NCBI RefSeq assembly: GCF_027244095.1
Contig: NC_069665.1
Coordinates: 4,342,501 to 4,406,500, forward strand
Direction of reading: 5' to 3'
Origin: Hemicordylus capensis
Taxonomy: Eukaryota > Chordata > Lepidosauria > Squamata > Cordylidae
DNA: 64,000 nt
Both the position numbers and the translations under genes were made by a program. Under the pieces are notes generated by a model, which was given only the letters and a program-made list of their open reading frames with translations, had not been told where the DNA came from and searched no databases. How positions within the stretch are numbered: position 1 is the stretch's first letter; each line of letters starts with the position of its first letter. This document shows positions 52,721 through 62,770 of this stretch, one piece after another.

Positions 52721-53440
52721 TCTTGCACTGGTGACTGCTTGGCCATGATCAAGGGGTGCCGCTGACTGACTGGCAGGCCCAGAGCAGCTTCTCCATTCAG
52801 CCTTCGGGCCTTGGCTTTTCTTGGCTTCAAAGCTTTTCACAATGCGTAACAGACATGGAGGCCTGCCATGCTCAGCTGCCCCACTTGAATGCCTGCCTTT
52901 TGTGCCGCGCGTAAAGTAATCATTCCGAAACTGACAGCCAAGTGGAAGAACAGTCAGTGCACCGCAAGAAACCAGTTACATAATTTTTCGGCAAAGACGT
53001 TTTTCTCCAAGTCCCTGGCCCACAAGGAGGCCAATCGGGGTGCCTCACTCTGCATGAGTTGCTGCTCTCACTTCGCCTCCTTCTGGTTCGCCTCTTCTAA
53101 GGGCAGAATGTTCTCTGCATCAGATGTGATTGGATCACTCAGCCTCTCCGTTGCGGGAAAGCTGCAGAGTTTATCGGCCCTCCGAGGAGGCTGTCTGTTG
53201 TCTCTCTGCCCTAGATTTGCCTTCTCCCCAGTCAGGAGGCAGATTCAGAACAGCAGCTCCCTTAAGGGCTACCCACTTGCTGAGACGTATGCACATACAG
53301 TTCTTCGCGTATGATGTTCAATGCACATAACAGCAGGACACAGCCTGTACCCTACATTTGGCAACTCCAGTCTCCAGAATCATTGGAAAATGAACATGTG
53401 TACAGTCATTCACACAAAAACATGCATATTTGTACTCTGT
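52721..53440. other. Unassigned; 141-codon frame not supported
   Basis: The plus frame 52889-53314 (MPAFCAARKVIIPKLTAKWK...) has seven cysteines but no domain I recognise. The composition is unremarkable and there are no splice sites at its ends. Confidence 0.3.
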
Positions 53441-53715
53441 ATGTTTTAAAAATACGCCTGTACTGGGGTGTTTATTTTATTTTTATTTTTTACATACAGC
53501 ATGTTTTTTACATAGTTTTCACAGTACATCTGTACTGTTTTTACATACTGCTTTTAAATACATCTGTACTGTTTCTGCATACATGTTTTTTAAATATTTG
53601 TATTGTGTAACTGGTTAATAGTTTTATATTAAATGTTTTGTAAAGCGCCTTGAGATTTTCAGAAAGGCCATATTAAAAAAATCTAACAATTAATCAATCA
53701 ATCAATCAAAGGGAT
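53441..53715 (+). mobile_element. LINE 3' tail with degenerate TACATCTGTACTG repeats
   Basis: ACATCTGTACTGTTTTTACA and ACATCTGTACTGTTTCTGCA form a loose tandem. GTAAAGCGCCTTGAGATTTT and (AATC)n form the LINE-like tip. Confidence 0.5.
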
Positions 53716-54194
53716 AAACCCAGTTTAACCCCATGGAATTTGTATCTAAGGAGGAGTAGTACGCTTGTCTAGGGTGGTTTTCAAGGCCACAATCCTTATG
53801 CACGTTTCGCAGCAAATCCCATTAGAATCGGTGGGACTCCTTTCCGAAGTCAGCGTGCATGGACTCAGGCGGCACAAAACTTGTAAAATAACTCGATTCC
53901 GGGTAGACCGGCTAGCATATGACATTGCGCAGGTCGCTCTTGCCCTTTCAGCCCCTGCCTGGTTGCGGAGGTCACATCCAGCCTCTGCACACCAGAGTAT
54001 GCAGATCTTGGGGGTTTCAGCGCGCCTCTGCAAGGCTCCCTATGCACCTACGGGTGCTAAGATCCAGAGCAATCCAAGAGGGTTTTGTATTTTTACAGCA
54101 ATTGAGAAGCGACTCCAGAGCAGACACGCGCCTGCGCAAGCCTCTCCCCGTTTGTCATCTCTTCTATGTGAGGGTGGAAAGAGCTAATCAGCCT
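53716..54194. other. tRNA upstream flank
   Basis: 53815-53880 (ATCGGTGGGACTCCTTTCCG, AAGTCAGCGTGCATGGACTC) resembles the dispersed motif at 2775 and 20 kb. A 140-codon frame here ends before the tRNA and looks spurious. Confidence 0.4.
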
Positions 54195-54277
54195 GTCAGG
54201 ATGGCCGAGCGGTCTAAGGCGCTGCGTTCAGGTCGCAGTCTCCCCTGGAGGCGTGGGTTCGAATCCCACTTCTGACA
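54195..54277 (+). tRNA. tRNA-Leu (anticodon CAG)
   Basis: 83-nt type II tRNA. Acceptor GTCAGGA pairs with TTCTGAC (one G-T wobble), discriminator A at 54277. D-arm/A box TGGCCGAGCGG at 54202-54212. The anticodon stem CTGCG/CGCAG encloses loop TTCAGGT with CAG at 54229-54231. A long variable arm (TCCCCTGGAGG) follows. T-arm/B box GGTTCGAATCC at 54256-54266. No intron and no 3' CCA, as in eukaryotic genes. From memory it matches the human tRNA-Leu-CAG-1 sequence base for base, so it should be functional and read CUG codons. The other tRNA-like sequences in the window are SINE heads; this one lacks a SINE body and tail. Confidence 0.97.
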
Positions 54278-54285
54278 ACAGCTGC

Positions 54286-54291
54286 TTTTTT
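54286..54291 (+). terminator. RNA polymerase III terminator of tRNA-Leu
   Basis: A run of six T residues beginning nine bases after the tRNA 3' end. Confidence 0.9.
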
Positions 54292-54828
54292 AATCGTGTT
54301 TTTCTTCAAACCAGTTTTTATGCCTGTGCTTTTGTCTTAAGAACCCCTCGCAGCTTCCCTACTCCCTCATCCCGCGGGAAATGCAATGTGCAAAGAGCAG
54401 AGCTCAACGGGCAGCCGAGCTGAGCGCTGGGGAGTAAGATCGCGTCGAACTGGAGGGGATTTAACACGCTTCGGAGGGCGCTGGGGGACACGAGGAGCAG
54501 GCGAGCGGGCTGGTCTCCATGGCTACCAGGGGCTGCCCACCTCTCAAGCAGTCCGTGGAAGCTGTGCATTTAAGAGCAGCCGGCTCTGCCACGAGAAGCC
54601 AGTGACGAGGATATGCAGACGCCCATTTTACCCGCACGATGTTCCCACGAGTCTGCTCCGCATGCGTGATAAGGAGGTCTTCGCTATTGCTTGGCAGAGG
54701 GGCCCAGGTGCAGACAGAGCAACTCCTCACTGGGAATGGGGCAAAAGGAAAGATTGAAAGAAGCTTTGGGGGATGGAAGATATGCGGGGGGGGGGGGGGG
54801 CGTTTGAGGATTGAAGTGGGGTGGAGTT

Positions 54829-55010
54829 AGGGCTGCCATCTGAAAAAGAGGGAGAGGTCGCCTTTTCCTTTAAGAGCTGCACATAAGTAGGAATTTCAGC
54901 AGGTGCAGCTTTTCTCTCCCCGGGCTGCACGACAAGCTGCACCTGTTGAAATTCCCTCTCCTGTGCAGCTCTTAAAGGGACAGGCGACCTCTTTCCCCTT
55001 GGCAGCAGTT
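54829..55010. mobile_element. Palindromic element upstream of PLLP
   Basis: GAGGTCGCCTTTTCCTTTAA, GAGCTGCAC, GGAATTTCAGCAGGTGCAGC are inverted on the right as GCTGCACCTGTTGAAATTCC, GTGCAGCTCTTAAAGGGACA, GGCGACCTC. A run of sixteen G (about 54785-54800) lies just to its left and could form a quadruplex. The family is unknown; probably a MITE. Confidence 0.65.
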
Positions 55011-55399
55011 CTAAGTTCAGTAAAATGAGGGCTGGCCTGGAACTCCGCAAGTGCTGGGCGGGGGTCTGCAAGAGCCAGCGCGCGCTCTCCCTCGGGGCTT
55101 GGGCCATCCGAATAGGCTCCCAGTTCGTCTCCATTCATGCCTTGCAAAGCGGCACCTGCGGATTCCTGCCGGCGTGCGCGTGCCACACGTGTTAGCTCCA
55201 GCGGCGCGGCTGCCCACCCAACCCGCTTGCCCTCTCCTCCACTGGTCGCCTGAAGACAGCTGACTTGGCGGCCCCGAGCCTAGACTCGTGGACTCAGAAG
55301 TCCGTCGCCTGTCCTCAAGACCGCGGAACTTCTTCCAGAATCCCCGGTCCGTGCCTAAGGGCTTAGTTAGCACCCCGCCCCCCGTCGTCCGGTCCTAAG

Positions 55400-56113
55400 T
55401 TCCTTGTCCTGCTCGGGAGGAAGTCCCAAGAAGGCGCTCGCCGGGCTTACTGCCTGCCAAGCCAGGATCCCGGGGCTTGGAGCCTCCTCCTCCGCGTTGG
55501 GCCCTCGCTTGGCTGTGGGAGGCGGACGGCGAGTGGGAGGCGAGAAATGGCGTGTGGCGCGCGGCGCGCGTGGGAACCCAACGCGCACGTGCGTTTGGCG
55601 AGTGGGGGCACTTGGGACAGAGCCAATATTGATTGATTGATTGGAACGACTCTGCTCCTGTGCCTGGCACGCACACATGCAGCAAGTGGGGGTCCCGCCG
55701 CACTGTCCTCACCAGGCGGCGGCTGCTGGCAGAGGAGCAGCAGCGGAGTTCCTCTTGGAAGAGGTGGCACTCCTCCTCCTCGTCCTCCTCCCCCGGCAGG
55801 CAGGGCTGTGCCCGCGCCGGAAAGGGTTAAGCGCTGCCGCTGCTTGGCGACGGCTCCTGGGGAGTCGGCGGCGGCGGCGGCGCTCCTGGCTGGCCCTGCC
55901 CTCCTCCGCCCCAGCGCGCAAGCCAGCGAGAGCGCACGGGCGGACGCGCCCTCCAGGCAGGCACCGTGAGCCGCGCGTGAAGGCGCAGCAGCTCCACCGC
56001 CGGCGCCCCTCCTCGCCCTGCAGAGCCGCGGCGCGCTCGCTCCCCCGGCTGCCCCCGCCCGCCTTGCGCCCCCGCCCGGCCAGCTCTCCCTCTCCGCGGG
56101 TGCCGCCGGCAGG
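55400..56113 (+). promoter_or_regulatory. CpG island, PLLP promoter and 5' leader
   Basis: Very CpG-dense, with several CCCCGCCC-type GC boxes near the start codon. A CCAAT box (55623-55627) and an inverted one (ATTGG, 55641-55645) sit in GCCAATATTGATTGATTGAT about 480 bp before the ATG. No TATA box seen. Long Arg/Ala/Pro-rich frames on both strands here are composition artefacts. The transcription start cannot be placed from sequence alone. Confidence 0.7.
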
Positions 56114-56257
56114 ATGCCCGAATTCCCGGCGAAGGTCAGCACCCGCACCAGCACCCCCGCGGGGGCGCACGGTGGCTCGCTCCCCGCGCTGCGCTCCTCC
56201 GCCGTGGATGTGGATTTCCTGCGCTCCCTCTTCGGGGTCTTGATGGCCGTGGAAATC
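56114..56257 (+). CDS. PLLP: Plasmolipin, first coding exon (gene continues past window)
   Basis: 48 codons, MPEFPAKVSTRTSTPAG...SLPALRSSAVDVDFLRSLFGVLMAVEI, ending at ATC immediately before GTGAGTAG, a strong splice donor (phase 0). Human plasmolipin, from memory, begins MAEFPSKVSTRTSSPAQ... and enters its first membrane segment with FVRSRLGALMLLQLVLGLL; the match in sequence, length and exon boundary is close. PLLP is a four-pass MARVEL-domain proteolipid of myelin and apical epithelial membranes, involved in membrane-domain organisation and trafficking. This exon carries the cytosolic N-terminus and the start of the first transmembrane helix. The start has A at -3. The next exon, expected to encode the rest of helix 1 onward (an LLVWALIADTPYHLYPAYGW-like stretch), was not found in 56258-64000. 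Confidence 0.92.
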
Positions 56258-57204
56258 GTGAGTAGGGCCAGCCCACGCGTAGGGATGCCTCTCGCCCCGG
56301 GGTGGAGTCGAATTCTCAGGCCCCTTGTTCTTGAGCACGTGCAGAGTGCCTGGCAGAGAAACTAGTAAGGACGGTTCTAGAGGAGAAGAGGCTGCCCCCC
56401 TCCCCAAATTTTTGTTGCAGACATCGAATATGTGGGACTCCGCTTGCCCACCCATAAATGCACTTTGCCTTGCCCCCCTCCCCCAGGTTCAGACTGGCCC
56501 ATAGGTCAACAAGGCATATTCCTGGGGCACCCTACCCACGCGGTGCCCCTGCGCCCCAACTCTCACCCGTAATTACCTATTCTGCTCAAAACCTGGCACC
56601 CTCCCCACATACATTCCGGCGCCCTCTCAGTGCCCCCAGTCTGGCCCTGCCCCCCCCCGCCTCCGCCTTTTGGTGCTTCCACTGGAAACCTGATCAACAG
56701 AAATTATTTTAATGACTTGTATATCACTTTTTCTAAGGGGGTGGGAGGACCCCAAGGGATTCCCAAGATACAGATAGCTACACCCTTTCTTCCTACTAAA
56801 CCTGAAAGGAGAGTTGAACAAAACCTGTTTCTTCCAAATTGTTGCCTTGGGGATATCTTAACTTTCTACTCCTGAGATGTAAAGGGTACTGGGCGTGGGG
56901 AGGAACTGTTCCCTAGACACCCCCCTCCCCAGTTTTAGCCCCTCTTCCCTGCATGGAGGGAAGAGACAAGTGGGGGTGTGTGTTGAGAATGGGACATGGC
57001 TACTCCCAAGCCTTGTTACCCCAAGGATTTTGGAGTGGGGCAGTTAGTTATTTCTATGCTCCTGTGGAGGACTCAGGATGGGGTTGGTCTGGTTCTGGGT
57101 CTCCCATCCAGACACTTCAGCGGAGGTGTTTGTATCATGTGGCCCCAGACCAGGCCCTGCTGGGATCCAGTGCTTTCCCCTTGAGGGCTTTCCAGCATAG
57201 AGGG

Positions 57205-57375
57205 GCCACCTCCAAGCCCCCCTGAAAATCACACAGGAAGTTTTTCACAGGGGGCTTTTAAAGCCCTTGAACTCGCATCTCCTCCGGAATGGAAGGGGGG
57301 GGCATTCATATATCGGCCAGATGTACCCTGAAATCCCTGCTGTGAGTTATCAGGGAGCAGCTCACACACAAGGGG
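57205..57375. repeat. Dispersed repeat Z, copy 1
   Basis: CTCCAAGCCCCCCTGAAAAT, CACACAGGAAGTTTTTCACA, AACTCGCATCTCCTCCGGAA, GAGCAGCTCACACACAA recur in the same order at 58960. An eight-G run interrupts this copy. Confidence 0.7.
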
Positions 57376-57519
57376 GCAAAGTGCATGTATAGATGGGTGA
57401 GCAAGGTCCCACTTATTAGATTTCTGAAACAGACATGGATGGGGGGGGCAGCCACTCTTTTGGAGCACTCCCCCGCACCCCCTCTTTGGAGCCACCCTTG
57501 CTCCTGTATCTCTAAGAAC

Positions 57520-57660
57520 CGGAGTGGCTAATCTGAAGTACTTCCGCTATGGTTGGACTACAATTCCCATCCTCCCCAGCTGAAATAACCTATGATCGGG
57601 GTGATGGGAATTGCAGTCCGGCAGCAACAGCTGCAGGGTCTCCAGTTGTGCACTCCTGTC
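57520..57660. mobile_element. Palindromic MITE, diverged
   Basis: GGTTGGACTACAATTCCCAT and GATGGGAATTGCAGTCC around AACCTATGATCGGGG. The right end GTTGTGCACTCCTG resembles type ii. Confidence 0.6.
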
Positions 57661-57827
57661 CTAGAATCAGAGCAGATGTTGACAGGTGCAGCTCTTCTTC
57701 CCCCTTCATGATTGGCTACCTCTGCCCCAGTCCCATCTCTTTGGAGCTCTTTCTGCTGCGTTGTTGCCTTTGTCATGGGACCAGAAATGAAGAGCGTTAA
57801 GAGTGAGGGCTGGAGCTATCAGGACAG

Positions 57828-58133
57828 GAACACAGGAAGCTGCCATTTACTGAGTCAGACCATTGGTCCATCTAGCTCAGTATTGTCTACACAGACAGGC
57901 AGTGGCTTCTCCAAGATTGCAGGCAGGAATCGCTCTCAGCCCTGTCTTGGAGATGCTGCCAGGGAGGGAACTGGGAACCTTCTGATGCTCTTCCCAGAAT
58001 GGCTCAGTCCCCTGAGGGGAATATCTCACAGTGCTCACACATCAAGTCTCCCATTCAAATGCAACCAGGGTGGACCCTGCTTAGCTAAGGGGACAAGTCA
58101 TACTTGCTACCACAAGACCAGCTCTCCTCTCCA
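57828..58133 (-). mobile_element. 5S rRNA-derived SINE, near full length
   Basis: Antisense from GGAAGCTGCCATTTACTGAG to CACAAGACCAGCTCTCCTC. The 5S-like part is CAAGTCTCCCATTCAAATGC, AACCAGGGTGGACCCTGC and TTAGCTAAGG. Confidence 0.8.
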
Positions 58134-58959
58134 TTGACTCCTCAAGACAGGTAATCTTGGGTGCTGGAAAGCTAGGAGGATTGGGGCCTTGGCCCACGGT
58201 TGCCAAGTCTCTGGAGGGGGGCTTCTGGGACGTTGCTGCTTCCTGGCCCTTCTCATGCTAAGCACTGGGTAGGGGTCGTAATGAGTGCTTCTGAGCATGT
58301 ACAGAGTGCCTTTACTGCTCCAGTCACTAACCACAGCCGGCACCATGCACACATCCAGCATCAGGGGGATGGACTTGCAAAGCAAAGATTGTGAGATTGG
58401 TCCCGGATTCACAAAGTGTTGCTTCGTTGAACAGTTAAGTTCTGGTGACTGGTTGTGCTTCCTTCCTCTGAAGGGATAAGGCCCCTCCAGAGGAACAATT
58501 ATATTCTTCTATAATTGTTAACTGGATATCTGTGACCAGATGTGTTTCTGTGCCTCAACAAGACAAGTTGTTCTAGGGAGCCATTACCCCAGTAGAGGAT
58601 AGTGCATGTTTCAGAAGGGTAACAAAAATGTCTTACAGTAGGGTGCTGGTTGTGTTACTGACCAGAGTGGGAAAGGCCATCTGGACATGCTCAGAGGCCC
58701 TTGTTGTTTTATATGCCTTGTGCTCAGGACGACGGGCTGATCCAAGTTGGCCTGCCCACCGCACAATTAGGAGTGTGAGCACGTTCCACTCCCCCTACCG
58801 GCATCCATCCCGCTTCTCGTGTGTGTGGGTTGTGTTGTCTGAACTGGCCCAGTAGTCCCAGCCGGCTGATCCATTTGCATACAGTCCGCTGCTATGGACA
58901 GAGATCTGTAGATCGGGGCACTGATCCAGCACCAGCGCTGGAACAGGAATGGCACGGCA
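58134..58959. other. Unassigned intronic DNA
   Basis: Frames of 64-101 codons, without domains. CTATAATTGTTAACTGGATA is the only AT-rich island. Confidence 0.35.
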
Positions 58960-59100
58960 CAGCTCCAAGCCCCCCTGGAAACCACACAGGAAGTTTTTCA
59001 CATGGGGCTTTAAAAGCCCCTTGAACTTGCATCTCCTCCAGAATGGGCCAGATTTACCCCAAAGTCCCTGCACATTATGGTGGAGCAGTTCACACACAAT
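58960..59100. repeat. Dispersed repeat Z, copy 2
   Basis: CTCCAAGCCCCCCTGGAAAC, CACACAGGAAGTTTTTCACA, ATGGGGCTTTAAAAGCCCCT, AACTTGCATCTCCTCCAGAA and GAGCAGTTCACACACAA. It parallels 57205-57375 without the central G-rich insertion. Confidence 0.7.
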
Positions 59101-59317
59101 TTGGATTTTTCACTGCGCATTAGAGCGTAGCCCGATTTATATCCGGGGTTAAAAAAATCCACTATTTATGTCAGTTTTTTGGGACAACTTTGAGGTCGCA
59201 TTAAACCTTCCCAGTAAACTTGTGGTCAAGCCTGCTGTGTGTAAACTTCCCAGGGGAGGCTCATGAAGACAAAGCAGCGGTTCTCTCACAAATTGGGCTG
59301 TGATGGTGTGGTGGTGG

Positions 59318-59323
59318 TGGGGA

Positions 59324-59352
<29 letters not shown>
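59318..59352. repeat. (CA)n microsatellite
   Basis: About sixteen CA units. Confidence 0.9.
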
Positions 59353-59354
<2 letters not shown>

Positions 59355-59469
59355 TCCATAGGCAACCTCTTCTCTGCTGGACCCATCAGTCTTGTCTGGT
59401 GAGCAATGCATAGGAAGGTGCTTTTTACTGAGTCAGAGGGTTAGTTTCATCTTGCTCTGTATTGCCTGC

Positions 59470-59568
59470 AGTGCCAGAGATTCTCAATGTTGGGTCCCCA
59501 GATGTTATGGGACCAACTCCCATAATCCTCAACCAAAAGCCGGTGGGGCTTATGGGAGTTGAAATCCT
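59470..59568. mobile_element. MITE, AATGTTGGG subtype, nested
   Basis: CAGAGATTCTCAATGTTGGG at the left, CAACTCCCATAATCC and TTATGGGAGTTGAAATCC arms. The right terminus is lost where the SINE resumes. Confidence 0.7.
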
Positions 59569-59710
59569 GCTCTACACTGACTGGCAGCAGCTCTTTGGCA
59601 TTTCAGGTGGCTGTTTCCAGATCCACCTGGAGATGCTGCCAGGGACCAACCTTCAAACCAGTTGCTCAGCCACTGAGCTCTGGTCTCATCCTCACAATGG
59701 GAAGCTGCCA

Positions 59711-59896
59711 TAAACTAAAGTGTGCCGTCAAGTCGGTGTCGACTCCTGGCGCCCACAGAGCTCTGTGGTTTTCTTTGGCAGAATACAGGAGGGGTTGACC
59801 ATTGCCTCCTCCCACACAGGATGAGATGATGCCTTTCAGCATCTCCCTATATCGCTGCTGCCTGATATGGTACCAGCGGGGATTCAAACCGGCAAT
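59711..59896 (-). mobile_element. tRNA SINE with RTE-like tail, nested
   Basis: AAAGTGTGCCGTCAAGTCGG, TGTCGACTCCTGGCGCCCAC, GAATACAGGAGGGGTTGACC, then GGGGATTCAAACCGGCAAT (B box). The A-box side is missing. Confidence 0.75.
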
Positions 59897-59915
59897 AGCT
59901 CAGTATTGTCTACAC

Positions 59916-60051
59916 CAGGGATTCTCAACGATGGGTCTCCAGATGTTATTGGACTTCAACTCCCATAATCTCCAACCAAAGGCCACTGGGGCTGAGGATT
60001 ATGGGAGTTGAAGTCCAGTAACATCTGGGGACCCAACGTTGAGAATCCCTG
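59916..60051. mobile_element. Palindromic hAT MITE with perfect TSD, nested
   Basis: CAGGGATTCTCAACGATGGG to CCAACGTTGAGAATCCCTG, with nearly perfect arms around GGCCACTGGGGCTGAGG. GTCTACAC is duplicated exactly (59908-59915, 60052-60059) within the host SINE. Confidence 0.9.
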
Positions 60052-60190
60052 GTCTACACTGCCTGGCAGTGGGATTCTCCAGAGTTTCAGGCAGGAGTAT
60101 CTCCCTGTCTTACCTGGAGATGTGGCCAGGGACTGAACCTGTGACTTCGTGCATGCAAAGCAGATGTTCTGCAGCTGAGCTATGGCCCTT

Positions 60191-60809
60191 CATGGTGATG
60201 GGGAGGGAGGCGGCCGCCGGCCTGCCTCTGGATCCAGCTTGGTTCCTCCAGATGTCCCATGCCCTCTAAAACAGGCATATCAGGCAGTTTTCTGATTTTG
60301 TTCATGTTGTGTGTGTTCATGGGGGAGCATTTTAAAAAGTAATGGCACCCCTACCTGTTGTCCGAAGTGGTACAGTCCATTCTCCACCTCTAGGCTCTCA
60401 TTCTGCGCAGAAGTAGATGGATGGAGCCCCCTTCACGGCTGCTTCTGGCAGGTCAGCTACCTTGTCACATCTAGCCTGAGAGTTAATGGCTGGAATCTGG
60501 ACCAGTGAAGCACTTTGCACAAATGTGCTGTAGAAACACAAGGGTCTTGCACTCACTAGTTGTGCAAGGTAGTTGGGAACTGGCGCTGCAGAGTACTGGC
60601 TTTGCACTGGTGCGAGTCTCCCTGCCCTGGTGCAACAAGATCCACAACCTGTGGTGTGTCGCCTCCTGGGAAGTCTCTGCCGCCATTTACATGGCAGGGA
60701 ATGTTGACGCAAGAGTGCATTTTCAGGATTTTGCACAGCTGCCTGTCTTGAGGGTGTGCAACATTGCACATGAGCTTTGTTGGTCTGGATGTCAACCCAC
60801 TGAGTGGTT
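60191..60809. other. Unassigned intronic DNA
   Basis: Overlapping frames on both strands (67-123 codons, 60398-60870) have no recognised domain and lack exon-type borders. Confidence 0.35.
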
Positions 60810-61175
60810 CATTGGAAGCTGCTTTATACCACGTCAGTCCATAGGTCTAGCTCAGTATTCTCTACACTGACAGGCAGTGGAACATGGGAAGCTGCCTTAT
60901 ACCGAATCAGACCATTGGTCCATCTCGCTCAGTATTGTCTACACAGACTGGCAGCGGCTTCTCCCAGGTTGCAGGCAGGAATCTCTCTCAGCCCTGTCTT
61001 GGAGATGCTGCCAGGGACGCAACTTGGAATCTTCTGCTCTTCCCAGAGAGGCTCCATCCCCTGAGGGGAGTATCTTCCAGTGCTCGCACATCAAGCCTCC
61101 CATTCAAATGCAACCGGGGCAGACCCTGCTTAGCTAAGGGGACAAGTCATACTTGCTAATACAAGACCAGCTCTC
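60810..61175 (-). mobile_element. Two adjacent SINEs: Sauria-like tail and full 5S-derived SINE
   Basis: 60817-60880 is a body fragment (GGAAGCTGCTTTATACCACG, CTCTACACTGACAGGCAGTG). 60887-61175 is a 5S-derived copy (GGAAGCTGCCTTATACCGAA ... CATCAAGCCTCCCATTCAAA, GGGCAGACCCTGCTTAGC ... ACAAGACCAGCTCTCC). Confidence 0.75.
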
Positions 61176-61962
61176 CCGCCCCCGTATCCTGCACCTGACT
61201 GCCTTTGAGTACAGGAGAGGGTGTGGTGGCTTTTCCTATTTACCTTATGATGACGTGTGATTTTTGTGTGCACATCCAAAGGCTAAAGTAAAGTGGCCTC
61301 ACCTGAACCCAGATCCATCCTGCATCTGATTCTCGGCAGAGAAAGACAGGAGTCTCTCTTCTCACCCAAGGTGGGAAATAACAATCCTGACTGTCTTGTC
61401 CAGTCTGGCTGCCTTGAGAATTGTGGATGAGTGGTCAGGAGCCCGACAAAAGAATGTTTCTGTTTCTCGAGGCCTGAGAATGGTCTCCTGAATGGCAGTT
61501 CACCTGCAGGTATCTGAAGCCAGAGCTTTCATGAGGTGTGTATAATAATCAGTCTCTTTCTCTCCTCTCTCCCTCTGCACACATACTATATGTGTAGAGA
61601 GAGAGAGAGAGAGACTATTTTTAAAGTTGCAAACAGAACTCCATGGAAATAATATTTGGATTCTGGAACGATACAGTTAATAAAAAAAGAACAGTATAAG
61701 TTTATTGTTGATTAACAAAACAGAAATATAATGGGCAAGACATTTTGGCTTCTGCCTTCTTCTGCTGCTCTGATGATATAGGAAAGGTGTAGAGGCTACT
61801 GTATCTTTCCTATAACATCAGAGCAGTGGAAGAAAGTGGAAGTTGAAATGTGTTGCCTGTTATATTTTTTTGTTAATCAATAATAAATTATACATATGAA
61901 AAATCTGAGGATGCAGCTTTGGCATGTGGCTGACATTGTTTCCTGATTCCCAGATCCTTATT
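61176..61962. other. Unassigned intronic DNA with an inverted segment
   Basis: A short (GA)n lies at about 61598-61615. AACAAAACAGAAATATAATGGGCAAG-type sequence near 61715 and TTGCCTGTTATATTTTTTTG near 61853 are roughly inverted, as are ATGATATAGGAAAGGTGTAG and TTTCCTATAACATCAGAGCA, suggesting a decayed hairpin of about 150 bp. Confidence 0.4.
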
Positions 61963-62052
61963 TCAGGAGTCCCCAACCATTTGGCCATTGTGGCTAGGAA
62001 TGGTGGGGGTTGTAGCCCAACTGCATCTGGGGACCCAAGGTTGGGAACCCTT
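61963..62052. mobile_element. MITE, type i/iii, short
   Basis: CAGGAGTCCCCAACCATTTG and CCCAAGGTTGGGAACCCTTG ends. The left inner arm is missing. Confidence 0.65.
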
Positions 62053-62409
62053 GCCTGCCTTGACACACCCCTGCCCTGCGTGAGCATCCTGGATAAGGAA
62101 CTGAAGTTTGCAGGAGCATCTAAGAACGGGGAACAGGGAGCCAGCTTTCAAGACTGGTGCCCTGGCTGTTTTTGTAGGCTTGCTCTGAGTAATAGAGAAT
62201 TTGTGGTTTAGTCTGTGCTTTTGAGTGTGTCGTTCCCACCCACCCCATCCCTCCATAAGTCACAGGGCAAGAGACATTGAAAAACACCACCACCACACTC
62301 TTAGAATTTCAGGAAAGGGACCCTTTCATTTCAGAAAAGGCGGCTTCCCGCTATGGCTATGTTCCTTCCAGCTTAGTTTCTCAACTACATCTGCTGTTGC
62401 GTTTTCAGT

Positions 62410-62560
62410 GGGAGAGCATCTGCTTTGCATGCAGGAGGTCCCAGGTTTGGTCCTTGGCAGCATCTCCAAGTCGGGCTGGGAGAGATTCCTGCCTAAAACC
62501 TTGGAGAGCTGCTGCCAGTCAGTGTAGACGGTCCTGAGCTAGTTGGACCAAGGTTCCTTG
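62410..62560 (+). mobile_element. tRNA-type Sauria-like SINE
   Basis: GGGAGAGCATCTGCTTTGCA and GGTCCCAGGTTTGGTCC (tRNA head and B box), CAGCATCTCCAAGTCGGGCT, CTTGGAGAGCTGCTGCCAGT, CCTGAGCTAGTTGGACCAAG. The tail is cut. Confidence 0.7.
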
Positions 62561-62564
62561 GGCC

Positions 62565-62770
62565 ATAGTGCAGTGGCCAAACGAGCATTTGGGAGACCCA
62601 GGTGCCAATCCCTACTCGGTCATGAAACTCACGGGGTGACTTTGGGGCCAGTCACCATCTCTTGGCCTATCCGACCTCACAGGGCTCTTGTGAAGATTCA
62701 GCGGTGACAGGGGGAGGAACAACCATGAATGTTGCCTTGAGGCCTTTGAAGGAAGGGTGGGAGGTAAACA
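62565..62770 (+). mobile_element. CORE/MIR-like SINE, diverged
   Basis: CCATAGTGCAGTGGCCAAAC, GGGAGACCCAGGTGCCAATC, GACTTTGGGGCCAGTCACC, TCCGACCTCACAGGGCTCTT. Confidence 0.6.

Larger units (their letters stand above)
59405..60190 (-). mobile_element. Sauria-like SINE pieces hosting three younger insertions
   Basis: SINE segments at 59408-59468, 59565-59710, 59897-59915 and 60052-60190 (GCAAAGCAGATGTTCTGCAG and CTGAGCTATGGCCC form the antisense tRNA head at the right). One or two SINE copies are implied, because the body CTCTACACTGACTGGCAGCA and CTACACTGCCTGGCAGTGGG occurs twice. Confidence 0.65.

Noticed and set aside
55447-56455. Minus-strand frames of 235 and 248 codons across the PLLP promoter.
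   Set aside because: Arg/Gly/Ala/Pro-rich antisense frames of a CpG island, with no domain and overlapping the real PLLP exon.
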